Origin: Margaritifera margaritifera
Lineage: Eukaryota; Mollusca; Bivalvia; Unionida; Margaritiferidae
Assembly (NCBI GenBank): GCA_029931535.1
Contig: JAQPZY010001664.1
Location: 4,866,501 to 4,930,500, forward strand
Direction: 5' to 3'
Length of the DNA stretch: 64,000 nt
The notes under the pieces are model-generated. The model was not told the DNA's origin. It was given only the letters and a program-made list of their open reading frames with translations, and searched no databases. Below are positions 12,079-24,268 of this stretch, one piece after another. Both the position numbers and the translations under genes were made by a program. Positions within the stretch are counted from its first letter, which is position 1; each line of letters begins with the position of its first letter.

Positions 12079-12862
12079 CTGAAACAATAGGGAAAAAATA
12101 AGTTCCTATTATTAAAGTATCAACTTTAGCTCTTGTGATGTAATTGGATATAAATCAACTTGTGGCATATTCAAATACAATTTCTCGATAGTTTATGGCT
12201 CTTCGGCTCTTTAAAATAATATAGTTTACGGTGATTCGCTCAACAAACCTGAGGGTCGATCAGACAAAACAAAGCTGAAAGTCCTTTAAATGAACAAAGT
12301 AATTTAAATTTACTATAGGGGAGTTGCTTTCATAAAATATAACCGATTACAATTAGGTTGGGTTTTGTGGGTTTAACGACATTTTCAGCACATGATACAT
12401 GGCGGCCAGTATATTTGGTGGAGGAACTCCGAGAAGAACTGCCGACCCACGGGAATCTACTGGCGAGCTTTCTCACATATCCTCATTGGTCGAGCCGAGA
12501 CTCACGCCGACAGAGGTAAGATGTCAGTGATCTGTAAAGGAGAGCGCCTTAGACCACTTGGGCACCCAGCGCCCTCGATTACAGTTAACTAATACATTCT
12601 TAAGTCAATATATGATTACAGGTGTCACACACAGTTACAACCAGACCCCAATTTTAAAAATATACATCTAAACGTTACTAGACATATAACTCGTTAATTT
12701 TTAGTCAGACTTAAATTTCAGCCAATCAAATTTCTGGAATTGTCCAGATCTTTGCCGAAAGACCATTTTACTAAAAAAAAAGACCCACAAAAGACAACAA
12801 CAAAAACAAAAAAGACCCAATGCAGTACTTTTAACAAATAAAGTCTTATATACTACACTTAC
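12079..12862 (-). other. CDC25 intron with SINE copy
   Basis: About 780 bases. It contains the SINE at 12361-12577. The rest is unremarkable AT-rich sequence. Confidence 0.55.
12361..12577 (-). mobile_element. tRNA-headed SINE, copy 2
   Basis: Same family as 9689-9890: shared 'GTGGGTTTAACG', 'TATATTTGGTGGAGGAA', 'CCCACGGGAA' and 'GAGCGCCTTAGACCACT' (plus-strand readings). The tRNA-like head is at the high-coordinate end. Confidence 0.7.
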
Positions 12863-12955
12863 TTCCGCAGGAGACAACATCGATGATTTTGGTTTAGTTG
12901 AATGGTCCATGATGGCAGCTGCAAGCTCGCTGCATGACAGCAAAAAGGGCGAATA
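12863..12955 (-). CDS. CDC25: CDC25 regulatory-region exon
   Basis: 93-base, phase 0-0 exon with acceptor TATTTGCAG and a consensus donor GAA/GTAAGTG. It encodes YSPFLLSCSELAAAIMDHST and a Ser/Lys-rich end. No domain was recognised. It is assigned to CDC25 because it lies in line, is open only in the phase-compatible frame and has strong splice sites. Confidence 0.7.
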
Positions 12956-13691
12956 CTGCAAATAATAATAATAATAACAATAATAATAATAATTTTCAGG
13001 CATTCGTGAAGTGGTGACAGTCGGTAACAGTGGTAAGATCAGCTTTAGTGGTCGAAGTGTCAGTGTTGGTAAAAAAAACCCACTTTACTCCATTCTTCCA
13101 GTTTCATCTCCAACTCCTAAGCCGGGTTTCAAAGGTATAGATTAAAACTACTAGAACTGTCGCAAACATCTGCAAGCAAATCACTATTATATCTCGTAGT
13201 TTTAGGTCTCCATCTTTCATGGTGTGCGATAGTATGTATGTATGCTTATGTCGGCACCCCGTATGTATGTATGTATGTATGTATGTATGTATGTATGTAT
13301 GTATGTATGTATGTATGTATGTATGTATGCACAGAAGTATGTGCTCAGCAATGACATAGCGTCTTTAGAGCAAAAGTTTACCGACAAAAACAACTTTGAC
13401 ACATTGCCATCCTCGACTTATTTACAAACGCATTTTTAGTCGTAAAATGTACTCAGGTAAAAGGTAATATAACGTCTATGATCATACTGTATAACATATT
13501 TTGTCATAATTTTTATGACCACAAAACAAAAGGAAAAACAATGGAACATAAATGTTTTTAGTTGCTTCTATCATTTGCATATGATTATAAGTAAGAAATA
13601 AACCAAAATAAACTCGTCTCGAACCAAATGATTATCAAAAATTGGGTCCTTTTTAAATGTTAAATCTCTCCAAAATTTATTTTATAACGTA

Positions 13692-13729
<38 letters not shown>
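12956..13729 (-). other. CDC25 intron
   Basis: Holds an (AAT)n stretch right at its 5' end (12961-12992), a (GTAT)n tract at 13258-13328 and a second (AAT)n tract at 13692-13728 abutting the donor of the next exon. No gene was seen. Confidence 0.6.
13258..13329. repeat. (GTAT)n microsatellite
   Basis: About 17 uninterrupted GTAT units. Confidence 0.97.
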
Positions 13730-13864
13730 CTTATGTCTGTCCCATCCTAGACCAGAATCGTCGTCGAAAGTAATTATCGTGTTAGCTCCCTTGGTGGGTA
13801 GGTTGTCAACAGCTTGTATCTCTTCCGCATCCTTCTTCTTTGGAGTGATAGTTAGCAATGGGTT
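13730..13864 (-). CDS. CDC25: CDC25 regulatory-region exon (DDDSGLG)
   Basis: 135-base, phase 0-0 exon with acceptor CATTTCAG and donor AAG/GTATTATT. It encodes NPLLTITPKKKDAEEIQAVD followed by IITFDDDSGLGWDRHK. An acidic 'DD(D)G/SG' block is typical of the regulatory half of CDC25 proteins (vertebrate DEDDGFVD). The donor lies inside an (AAT)n-type tract, so the exon border has a microsatellite on its intron side. Confidence 0.75.
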
Positions 13865-14504
13865 CTGAAATGAAGAGATGTTGATGATGATTGTGGCAGT
13901 GGTCATAGTAGTGGTGATGATGGTAGTGGTTGTAGTGATAGTACAAAAAACAAGAAATGTATCTACTAATTGGGGCCCACAATGGGCAATTGGAAATAAC
14001 AGACTAAGAAGGTATAGAAGAAAAAAAAGTTACCATAAACAAATACAACTATAATGAAGACTACATCTTCATCGCTTCGCCGTAGTTACAGCAACAACAT
14101 TCATCAAATATATCCAAAGCCGCAACAAATAATAATTATAATAATAATAATCAGGGGCGGATCTGAGGGTGGGGGGCGTTAAATTACAGGAGCTTTTGGG
14201 GGCTTAGTCCACTAAGGGGTTCCATCCAATAGACCCTTTGCATACTTGTTTACGCCTTCTCCTCCCCTCCCCTCCCCTCCAACAATATTTCTGGATCCAC
14301 CAATAATAATAATAATAATAATTGGCTATAAGCACAATTTATTATTAAACTAAAAGGAACAATAATCGTCGTAGTGGTGATATTTAGTGACGCTATTATT
14401 AGAGAAATTTTAAACCTCTTAATAATAATTTCGAACATAATTTTAACAGTATCGGTATACAAAAATAAGAAAATAAAATTAAAGGGTCTTAGTGATACAC
14501 TTAC
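13865..14504 (-). other. CDC25 intron
   Basis: About 640 bases with two short (AAT)n patches and a CCCCT repeat near 14262. Nothing coding was recognised. Confidence 0.55.
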
Positions 14505-14538
14505 CGGAGTGATGTCCCCTTCAGAAAAAAGACGCAAT
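14505..14538 (-). CDS. CDC25: CDC25 34-base micro-exon
   Basis: Flanked by acceptor TCTATTACAG and a consensus donor CCG/GTAAGTG. It adds one base to a split codon and then LRLFSEGDITP. The entering phase (one base) fits the two-base overhang of exon 15923-15972 and the leaving phase 0 fits 13730-13864. That phase match is the main evidence. Confidence 0.62.
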
Positions 14539-15922
<1,384 letters not shown>

Positions 15923-15972
15923 CTGTCAACGGGAGTGAATGAACTTCCAAGCTGTTTAGAACACAAGTCGCA
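15923..15972 (-). CDS. CDC25: Probable CDC25 exon, 50 bases
   Basis: Acceptor TCCTATCAG and donor GACAG/GTATAC enclose TGC GAC TTG and onward, reading CDLCSKQLGSSFTPVD plus two bases (AG) that join A of the micro-exon to make Arg. No independent domain match exists. Support is splice-site quality and exact phase agreement. Confidence 0.52.
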
Positions 15973-16288
15973 CTGATAGGATAATATGTTTGAATGCTGT
16001 TTTAAGACAGAGATGATAGAAGAAACAAATGTTTGACACCTTGTTTTAAGGTGGCAAAGAAGCCAACAAACAAAAACTTACTAATTGTTTAGAGACATCG
16101 ATCTTTAAAGCAGCAGGTATTTGCATAAGATTGCAATTCCGATGGAAATAAAATATAGAATTAAAAATCAAAAGGTAATATAAACTGAGTTCGAAAGGTC
16201 CTATGTATCATAATGTATAAAAATGATGAAAACCAAAGTAAGCAGCCAATAGACTTCAAGTTTAGATGGTTATTTAGAGTTATGATGT

Positions 16289-16450
16289 ATTTCCATAGAC
16301 TATATCATACTAAAATATTAGTATTTTAGACTATATCATACTAAAATATTAGTATTTTAGACTATATCATACTAAAATATTAGTATTTTAGACTATATCA
16401 TACTAAAATATTAGTATTTTAGACTATATCATACTAAAATATTAGTCTTT
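16289..16450. repeat. Five tandem 31-base units
   Basis: Unit core is ACTATATCATACTAAAATAT followed by TAGTATTTTAG. Each unit holds the near-palindrome CTAAAATATTAGTATTTTAG. Confidence 0.93.
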
Positions 16451-16576
16451 TAGCTTTACTTTTAGAAATATTAAGCTTATCTAAATCATCTAAAACTTTG
16501 GTTTAAACAATATTTATTCCAACAAAAGCATAAAATATAAAATACCAAGCTAACCAAATTGGATGCGTCCATACCT

Positions 16577-16630
16577 GTATGTATGTATGTATGTATGTAT
16601 GTATGTATGTATGTATGTATGTATGTATGC
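16577..16630. repeat. (GTAT)n microsatellite
   Basis: About 13 GTAT units. Confidence 0.96.
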
Positions 16631-16959
16631 GAGATAGGTAGATGAAGAGAAACGGTATTTGTTTCAGACAATTCATTTATTTGTAAAAAATGTTAAATAT
16701 CTGATAAATATATAATCACTGTTCTTAGCTTATAAGAGTATTTTAAATAATAATTATATACCCCCAACTTTTTTTTCTTTCCTTTTTTGTACTGGTTAAG
16801 TCTCAGTAGAAATAAATGTGGTAAATTTGTGTACTGGTTAAGTCTCAGTAGAAATAAATGTGATAAATTTATTTTTTTAAAATATAATTTACAAAATACA
16901 ATGTAGAAGTGATTCTCATTGTGTATTTATTATAAACGGTGAATCCAAGACACACCAGC

Positions 16960-17725
16960 CTAGGCACCGTTATATGTATGGGAACAAGAGACTCTCAGTC
17001 TAGGCACTGTTATATGTATGGGACCAGGAGACTTTCCAGTCTAGGCACCGTTATATGTATTGGACCAGCAGACACACCAGTCTAGGCACCGTTATATGTA
17101 TGGAACCAGCAGACACACCAGTCTAAGCACCGTTATATGTATGGGAACAAGAGACTCTCCAGTCTATGCACCGTTATATGTATGGGACCAGCAGACACAC
17201 CAGCCTAGACACCATTATATGTATGGGAACAAGAGACTCTCCAGTCTATGCAACGGTATATGTATGGGCCCAGCAGACACACCAGTCTAGGCATCGTTAT
17301 ATGTATGGGACCAGCAGACTCTCCAGCACAGGCACCGTTTTATGTATGGGAACAAGAAACTCTCTAGTATATGCACCGTTATATGTATGGGACCAGCAGA
17401 CTCTCCAGCCTAGGCACCGTTTTATGTATGGGAACAAGAAACTCTCCAGTCTATGCACCGTCATGTGTATGGGACCAGCAGACACACCAGTCTAGGCACC
17501 GTTTTATATATGGGACCAGCAGACTCTCCAGTCTAGGCACCATTATATGTATGGGACAAGCAGACTCTCCGGTCTAGGCACCGTTATATGTATGGGACAA
17601 GCAGACTCTCCGGTCTAGGCACCGTTATATGTATGGGACAAGCAGACTCTCCGGTCTAGGCACCGTTATATATATGGAACCAGCAGACTCTCCGGTCTAG
17701 GCATCGTTATATGTATGGGACCAAG
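16960..17725. repeat. ~41-base minisatellite, about 19 copies
   Basis: Repeated 'GCACCGTTATATGTATGGGA' followed by 'CAGCAGACTCTCCAGTCTAG' with point variants; some units carry 'AACAAGAGACTCTCC'. Open frames in several phases (17060-17577) are by-products of the unit and are not genes. Confidence 0.95.
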
Positions 17726-17808
17726 GACAAAAGAAAAAAAAAGGAATTGATCCAATTATCATTGAGGATCTAGCAACAATAAGAAAATTCTTATATTAAA
17801 CTATCTCC

Positions 17809-17970
17809 TCATTTAAGTATATACATGTACTTGTCAGAATAAGAAAATATATGCATGTAACTGACATCAGAGTTAGTGTTGGATCAAGACAAAATATACA
17901 TGTACTTGTCAGAATAAGAAAATATATGCATGTAACTGACATCAGAGTTAGTGTTGGATCAAGACAAAAA
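17809..17970. repeat. Two tandem ~73-base units
   Basis: The stretch beginning ACATGTACTTGTCAGAATAA and ending TTAGTGTTGGATCAAGACAA occurs twice in direct succession. Confidence 0.9.
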
Positions 17971-18224
17971 GATATTTGACAAAAGAACCACCTTAAATGG
18001 ACACAATAGCAAAAGATGGCAGTATATAATTGATGACAAGAAAGCGTTCGAATATGAATTTTTGCATTTATCATTTGATTAAACCGAGATTCTCTTGCTG
18101 CCTAAAATAACTTGGTGGACTGTTCGAAATATTTATGTTTTAGTACATCATTATCATTACCATCTATTGAATTAATTGAAATATTTCTCTATATGGAATA
18201 CGTGTTTAAAGAAAAGATGATTAC

Positions 18225-19100
18225 ATTCCTAGGCTGATCACATGTACATGTAGGTGAAAATTTGTACTGTGCTTAGAATAAACTTTATAATCAAGTGTAT
18301 TACATCCCATTCTGATTCTAGCACGCATGATTTGAGCTTTGCGAGTGCCTGTGTAGAAATACATAAGAACATCTCTATTTAAGTAACGTTTGAACCATAA
18401 TGAGAAAAGGCCAAGATTAGATATGTCACAGCTGTCAGTAGGAAAGCACATTGATGCAAATTCGTTCTTAGTTGACCCATTGGTTATTTGGCTTACGTTG
18501 TTATGAACTAAGACAAGGAGATAATATGGGGCAATATTATGCACCTTTTTAAAGAAAATTAACTTTCCAATTTTTTAGAATCTGGTAACTAGAATTTCCT
18601 AGAGTATTATTTTTCAGCCCAAATAAATCTCGTGACACCAGTAACAATACGACCAGCAGCAATTTGTATTTTTTTTCTACTTCTATTTCCTCCGTTTCGT
18701 AGACAGTACAATTATCCCAAACAGAGTCAGCGTATTCTAAATAAGTGTATTTTAGTCCTTGGCACACATTGATCTGTTGCCATGCCTTTTAAGTTATTTA
18801 TCTTATACGAATGTACGATTGCCCGTTACTATCAAATGCAAAACAAGATGATTGTGACATTCAGCGTCCTGAATGTATATATTGTACATAAACAGGGATG
18901 GATGAAACTGAGGGACACCTTATTTGGCTAAACAATTATAATTTCAGTTTTGTTAGGGTTAAAATTGACTAAACCACTGTCTCGCCCAGTTTGTTATTTT
19001 ATTTAGATCATTATTAAGAATATTTGCAACCATGTTCAAAACCTTCATCTACAAAATAAATGGATGTATCATCTGCAAACAATTTGATACAGGACTGAAA
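18225..19100 (-). mobile_element. Decayed non-LTR retrotransposon, 3' part of reverse transcriptase ORF
   Basis: Read on the minus strand in several frames, from high to low coordinates: IKLFADDTSIYFVDE with the reverse transcriptase FADD catalytic motif (codons 19068-19079), NFNPNKTEIIIV, LEYADSVWDNCTVYETEE, HNIAPYYLLVLVHNN, then YFYTGTRKAQIMRARIRMGC. These blocks, in this order, are the C-terminal half of jockey/CR1-like ORF2 proteins common in molluscs. Frameshifts and stops between blocks show it is dead. Sequence 5' of FADD is missing and is replaced by a tandem array, so the copy is truncated. Confidence 0.8.
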
Positions 19101-19275
19101 GTGAACAAAACCCAGTGATCCAATATCCACACTATACCATGAACACACTGTTGGAGTGACCAATACCCTAGTTTCTCTACTATCCGACATCCACAATATA
19201 CAATCAACACGCTTTTGGAGTGATCAATACCCAATGATCGACTATACAGCACCCACACTATACCATCAACACGCC
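19100..19275. repeat. Tandem array, orientation 1
   Basis: Three diverged ~57-base units of the type 'CACACTATACCATCAACACG' + 'GGAGTGACCAATACCC'. They are the reverse complement of units at 19460-19725. Confidence 0.85.
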
Positions 19276-19459
19276 GTTGTTTATAAGGGGATAATAGGGG
19301 TTTAAATTCAATTCTATACCCCTTCTTTTACATTTAGTAGCGGATAGGGGTATTACTTTGTTTATACGGGGGTAATCGGAAATTTATAGGGGGATAGATA
19401 AATTAGTTTTGTTTATAAGAGATTTAAATTCTATTTTATACCCTTTCTTTTACATACTA
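19276..19459. repeat. Spacer between inverted arrays
   Basis: Holds two diverged copies of a 'TTTATA(A/C)GGGGG(A/T)' plus 'CTTTCTTTTACAT' stretch, so it is itself repetitive. No gene. Confidence 0.65.
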
Positions 19460-19725
19460 CCCTGTGTGGTCAGTTAATGATTGGGTGTTGGCTAGTCAAA
19501 CGGCGTGTTGATGGTATAATGTTGGTGTTGGATAGTAGATAACTGGGTTTTGATCACTCCAAGGGCGTGTTTATGGTATAGTGTGGGTGCTGGATAGTAG
19601 ATTATTGGGTATTGCCCACTCCAAAGGCTTGTTGATGGTATAATGTAGATGGTGGATAGTAGATGACTAGGGTATTGGTCACTTCAGCAGTGTGTTGATG
19701 GTATAGTGTGGGTATTAGATAGTAG
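19460..19725. repeat. Tandem array, orientation 2
   Basis: Four units of the type 'GTGTTGATGGTATAGTGTGG' + 'GGGTATTGGTCACTCC', the reverse complement of the 19100-19275 array. The pair could fold into a long imperfect hairpin. Confidence 0.85.
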
Positions 19726-19730
19726 AGAAC

Positions 19731-19889
19731 CTTTATTTTATCACTGTATGAATTATAGCGTGATTCAAAGGAGGTCAGTCGTTGCAGTCTGGTAATATTT
19801 GAAAGAACACTTCGAACAAGATTTCTGATTGCTCCTCTCGAGAAAAAAGTCAAGATACTTGTTATGTCTTCAAGTGAAAGGGCATTGGG
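19731..19889 (-). CDS. Candidate CDC25 N-terminal exon
   Basis: Open for 53 codons between a pyrimidine-rich acceptor (TTGTCTTCTGGAG) and a weak donor AAG/GTTCTC. Encodes PNALSLEDITSILTFFSRGA, then IRNLVRSVLSNITRLQRLTS. The second part resembles the 'SPVTNLTxxMxxL' block near the N-terminus of CDC25 proteins. Both borders are phase 0, compatible with the phase-0 start of 15923-15972. The donor is poor, the similarity short, and other exons may lie between, so this is tentative. No initiator methionine was placed. Confidence 0.38.
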
Positions 19890-20178
19890 CTCCAGAAGAC
19901 AATCAGCAGAAGACGAACCAATGCCAGCGAAGAAATTCAAAAAAGAAAAACAGTAAAAAAAAGAAGATACATGGATTTGTTGTGATGTGTTTTGAAATTT
20001 CATGGTGATTCCTATTTACGAGAATATACCAAAGAAACGTAAGTGTCTCTGTTTTTTTTTTAGTATGGATAAGATAACATACATACACACGCACACACAG
20101 TTTATAATAGAGCGATTTGGTTTTTTGTTTGATTTGGCAATCATTTGACATGTATCTCTTTTCAAAGAGATCTAGGTG

Positions 20179-20194
20179 AGCCCTGAAAAGGACC
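20179..20194 (-). terminator. Orphan histone-type 3'-end stem-loop
   Basis: On the minus strand reads GGTCCTTTTCAGGGCT: a 6-bp stem with two G-U pairs and a TTTC loop. It is followed by CACCTAGATCTC and then GAAAAGAGA, matching the cleavage site and purine-rich downstream element of animal replication-dependent histone mRNAs. It lies outside the Polinton. No histone CDS was seen upstream on that strand. Confidence 0.55.
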
Positions 20195-20261
20195 ATTTGG
20201 GTTTTGAAAAAAAAATGGTGTTGGCTTTTTTTTTTTGCGACAGAAATAAATAATTCTTTTA

Positions 20262-20303
<42 letters not shown>

Positions 20304-20929
20304 GATGTCAAATACGTTTGTATTTCGATTGTAACAGTAAGCCAATGCCCATGACTAAAGGGTATGTTTCTTCAGTTTTTCCGTTTTCAAACTTTAACAG
20401 AAAAATGTTACAAACATAGAAGAAAAAAAAAACACGTTAGCTTCACGCTAAATTCTGACTTCATTTAACAATGTGACAAATTTAACTCTGATTTCAAGTG
20501 CTCCTATGCCATGTTTCATTCATCGTGTGATAAACATAAAACAGTTGTAACAAGTGAACTAACCTTGGGCAAAGTCAGTCAGCGTGTTAAATCTAGCGTA
20601 GCATATCGTAAATTTGTAACAAACTGCTGAAGAACCAAAATCGGCCTCATAACGCATTGGAATTGCAACACACTTTCTGCCATTGGGTTGGTAAAAAATA
20701 AAAACAGTTTTACAAAATTCCCACTTGGTTTCATAACATATTAATGTCAGAGTGTTATAACCATGTTCCCTTGTACCCAGAGCGCCATCTCCATGTTAAA
20801 TTTGTGTGAGTCGCCATAGAGACCCATATATTAAAACTATGAACATTTAAACATTACATTAACTTTAGAGGCAAAAAAGATCCAGCATGTTAATTTCCTA
20901 TCAGACAGACCCATCCATTTTCATATAGG
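20195..20929. other. Gene-free stretch
   Basis: Contains a (TC)n tract at 20264-20300. The rest shows no gene and no clear repeat. Confidence 0.5.
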
Positions 20930-21560
20930 ACCAAGTAGACATCATAAGAGGTCTTTTAGTAAAAACCCCATACTTATATGACCATCCATTCAGGAGGAGT
21001 AGCGATAAAAGATTTTAAAGATGGCTGCCGTGGCGGCCATATTGGAAGTCAGATCGGCACCATTTTCCATTAGGACCAAGCAGACATCATAAGAGTTTTT
21101 TTTAGTGAAAACTCCATGTTGATATGACCATCCATTCAGGAGTAGCGATAACAAGATTTTAAAGATGGCTGCCGTGGCGGCCATATTGGATGTCAGATCT
21201 CACCATGTTCATTTAGGACCAACAAGACTTTACAATAAGTCTTTTAGTGAAAACCCCATGCTGATATGACCATCATTCAGGAGTAGCGATAACAAGATTT
21301 TCAAAATGGCCGCTGTGGCAACCATATTGGATTTCCGAACAGCACCATTTTCATCCTGGACCAACTAGACCATGGGATGAATGTGTGTGTAAAGTTTCAT
21401 GGTAATCCTCCAAGTAGTTAGGAGGAGTAGCGATAACAAACTTGTGCTAACGGACGGACAGACGATGGACAACAGACCATCCCATAAGTTCTTCAGGTCT
21501 ATGACCAGTAAAGCTAAAAACAAGTTGGAAGGAAAGAAAGCAAAAGTAACAATCACTTGG
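20930..21560. repeat. Dispersed repeat with internal ~130-base tandem units, copy left of the hAT element
   Basis: Three to four units share 'AAGATGGCTGCCGTGGCGGC' and 'CATATTGGATGTCAGATC', followed by a unique 3' block with 'GTTTCATGGTAATCCTCCAA' and 'GGACGGACAGACGATGGACA', ending 'TATGACCAGTAAAGCTAAA'. The same order recurs at 40930-42235. Confidence 0.85.
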
Positions 21561-21596
21561 ACCGATTAAGAGAACACATGATAGTTGTAGAGCCAT

Positions 21597-21604
21597 ATTA
21601 TAAG
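21597..21604. repeat. hAT target-site duplication, left
   Basis: ATTATAAG, repeated exactly at 40683-40690. Eight bases is the hallmark of hAT insertions. Confidence 0.93.
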
Positions 21605-21965
21605 TAGTGCTGTACCGAACATTCGCTTCGGGGCCGAATAGTGGGCCAAATAGCTATTCGGTATTCGGCCGAATAGTAGCGGTCGGACAGAATACGAATA
21701 GTGGTCACGTGACATCTGTTTCTGCATATGCGGCTGCTATAGCGAGTGGACTGAAGTAACTCTCTCATTAACATAATATATGCTGTGGATCAGCCAGGCG
21801 TTGCCTACTGCCTGGTCCGCGGTATCGCAGTGTCAGCAGTCTCATTCTTTGTGTACAGTGACTGAACGTTAACGTTCAGTGTTTGAGGCTTGAGCAGGTC
21901 AATTGCTAGTTAAACTTATTAGTTAATTTTACATTAAATTCAACTTACAGTTGGTTAGTTCAGTG

Positions 21966-22238
21966 ATGGATAAGCGAAGTCCAATTTGGAATTTTTTCAA
22001 GATTTGCGACGATGAAACAAAAGCAATGTGCCAGTTGTGCAACGCAGTCATTTCTCGTGGCGGTAGTTCAGCGAAATCATTCACAACAACTCCACTGAAT
22101 AACCATTTTGTCGTACAAACACCCGGACGAGTACAAACAGGTAATAATCCAGAAAGCAGCAGCATCAGCCTCGGCAAGTTCGACATCTGGCATTCAGCAG
22201 ACGGGAAGGACTCAGCAAACACTAAGCGACATCATTAA
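21966..22238 (+). pseudogene. hAT transposase, N-terminal BED zinc finger (split gene, 5' part)
   Basis: ATG at 21966 begins MDKRSPIWNFFKICDDETKA, followed by MCQLCNAVISRGG and TTTPLNNHF. The W..F, CxxC and H-type pattern is a BED zinc finger, the DNA-binding module of hAT/ZBED transposases. The usual second half of the finger (leucine-histidine tail) is disturbed, suggesting an early frameshift. The frame stops just before the Polinton insertion, and the rest of the gene resumes at 38889 on the other side of the 16.6-kb element. Upstream is the hAT terminal repeat, so this is the natural gene start. The protein cannot be functional here. Confidence 0.85.
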
Positions 22239-22256
22239 CAAGAAAAAAAGTGGTCT

Positions 22257-22262
22257 ATCGAC
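22257..22262. repeat. Polinton target-site duplication, left
   Basis: ATCGAC directly before the terminal repeat, repeated at 38883-38888. Six bases is the Polinton/Maverick standard. Confidence 0.9.
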
Positions 22263-22517
22263 AGTAGTAGAGGGTGGGTAAATAGAGCCAAGCTTTTAGG
22301 AGGTTCTCATACAGAACCAAACTGGAATTTAACATGGGGGTACTTGAGAGCCAAACGGGAATGGAATCTGGGGCCTATTGAGAGCCAAACGGGAATTTAA
22401 CATTAGGGGAACTTGAGAGCCAAACGGGAAAGGAACGGGAAAAGGAAAAATAGAGAACGAGAGAGAGAGAGAAGTAGAGCAATCATGGAAAAATTAATCT
22501 TTTCTTGAAAAATGGGT

Positions 22518-22533
22518 GGCCCTGAAAAGGGCC
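22518..22533 (-). terminator. Histone-type stem-loop in left terminal repeat
   Basis: On the minus strand GGCCCTTTTCAGGGCC, a perfect 6-bp stem with TTTC loop, then ACCCA, then CAAGAAAAGA about 6 bases later. All three parts match the bipartite 3'-end signal of animal replication-dependent histone mRNAs (stem-loop, cleavage region, downstream element read by U7 snRNA). Confidence 0.85.
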
Positions 22534-22573
22534 ATTGGTTTTTTTTTTCTTTTTTTTTTTTTGGGGGGGGGGG

Positions 22574-22807
22574 GTAACAGAGAAGGTATCTCCTGGTGGG
22601 TCTTCTTTTTCTGAGACTGCGTCGGACTTCAGATTTGTAGAGGAGCACCCGCTTCAGGCAGCCTTGTCTTTCCACATAAATCCGACGTTTCCAGATAGCG
22701 GTCTCTGTGATCTTGGTGATGACCCATGAAGTTCTGACATACATGGGATAGTCTGGGTTAAACAACATCCCCGAGATGATAGTCGATGACTCTACAATAG
22801 TCCACAT
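22574..22807 (-). CDS. Terminal-repeat ORF, left copy (stop codon lost)
   Basis: Partner of the 77-codon ORF at 38349-38582, reading from ATG at 22807 leftwards with few amino-acid differences. In this copy the stop has become a sense codon, so the frame runs on through a C/A homopolymer tract and across the stem-loop to 22403. A TATATAG box lies about 75 bases upstream. Transcription would point outwards to the element's tip. Protein features are given under the right copy. No function is known to me. Confidence 0.5.
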
Positions 22808-22881
22808 TGTTTTTTCTTTTGGAGTGGTCTTGGAGAAAACCGGTAAAGCTGTGTAGTGATTCTGGGGATAGGAAGGTCTCT

Positions 22882-22888
22882 CTATATA
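22882..22888 (-). promoter_or_regulatory. TATA-like box of left terminal-repeat ORF
   Basis: TATATAG on the minus strand, about 75 bases before the ATG at 22807. The right arm has the same box at 38268-38274. Confidence 0.5.
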
Positions 22889-24268
22889 GGGATAGACCCC
22901 GTGTTAAACTTATGACAATTAAAACATACACCCTTAACTCCAACAAAAAATGGGTAGGAGTGTTATGGAAACACTACTAAACCCTGATATACAACCATAC
23001 TATACAATCACGCACACGTAGGCAAGGGTAGGTGTACTTATGGGCACACTACTATACCCTCACACAAACATAACTATCACAAGAGAAGGGGTTTTAAGTT
23101 TTAGTGTACAACATAGACAAAGACATAGTCAAACATAAAAATATTGGCAATGATTCAAGGTGGACAACGTTGTAACGTAAGACTAGAGCTCCAATCCTTT
23201 GGCACAGTGTCATTTTACCATCAATGGTCACTACTTTTCTGGGCTAACAAAAATAGATAACCATCATGTTCACAAAACCACTTTTTTATTAACCTTTATC
23301 CTGACTAGTGGACTATTTTGACTTTCTGCTGTGAGCATAGTGCACCTAAAGTAGCATCACTTGAACATTCTTATACAATATCAAAGATAAACATTAATTT
23401 CAATACATTGACTTACTAAAAGCTAGTAGTGGCTAAAGTTTACTAGCCTGCATACACGCCGTTTCGTACTGATTGACCTAGTCACGCGAACGTCTTTTAG
23501 CTACTGTGAGCAGTGTACACAATGAAATATTGTCAATATTGTCAAATGAACGCAGTAATAATTTCCAAAAACCTATTGGTTGCCTCAAACAGAGAGAAAG
23601 TTACCCTTTCTTTGAATTTCTGAAGACAAGGGTAAATTCTGTGATAGAAATGTTCATTGGCAAAATTGTTTTCATTCATCAGTTTTTTAAAAAGTCGTGT
23701 TACAATTCTTGTCGAATGATTGCAGTAGCATTTGTTGTATGCCTCCCAAATATTTAAGATATGTTATGTTTTTTGCTGCACACGCCTTGCGGCTACAAAC
23801 AATGTTACAACATTTCTCAAAACCGAAGACGGGAGAACAGTAAAAACGCGTCTTGTTCGATTGGCAGTCTAAAATGGACTGACTGAAAATAGGGCATGCA
23901 TTGTTACAGTTTTACTGAACGCATGTTTTGGGCTCAAGAATGAGAATGTAGAATAGGACGGGTTATAGAATGCAGAATTGGATGGGTCATACTCGAGTCA
24001 TTCTTACACCGTAAAGCTATGTGCTTGTTGTTTTTTTTTGGTTTCCTTCGGAAAACGGTAGATCTAGAATTTTTTTTCTTGACACATTGCAGTGCCAAAA
24101 TAGGAACAAAGCTAAGATACCTGACATGCACAAGAACAACTAAACTCAAGATTTTATATAATCCAACGATTGACCTCTGGAAGAAATCGTTGTACAATTT
24201 TTAAGGTGTGCAAGTTTTTGAAAAATTTACAAAACTAACGTCACATTTCACATAATCATTGTGACTAC

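Larger units (their letters stand above)
15973..18224. other. Repeat-rich intron or 5' region of CDC25
   Basis: No gene was recognised. It contains the tandem arrays listed separately at 16289-16450, 16577-16630, 16960-17725 and 17809-17970. Confidence 0.6.

Noticed and set aside
13242..13439. Met-Tyr-Val-Cys repeat frame
   Set aside because: Translation of the (GTAT)n microsatellite.
17060..17577. Open frames of 60-110 codons with periodic 'MYVWDQQT' pattern
   Set aside because: They follow the 41-base minisatellite unit in more than one frame and strand. No start context or conservation.
19861..19950. Plus-strand reading ending in a Lys-rich tail (AKKFKKEKQ)
   Set aside because: No upstream start without stops and no known family. 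The minus-strand reading fits CDC25 better, though weakly.
20179..22262. Histone gene near the orphan stem-loop
   Set aside because: No histone-fold coding sequence was found upstream of it on the minus strand.
23506..23757. 83-codon frame shared by both Polinton arms (also 37398-37649)
   Set aside because: It opens with GTG, not ATG, and has no promoter-like or stem-loop signals. Sharing is expected because the arms are copies.
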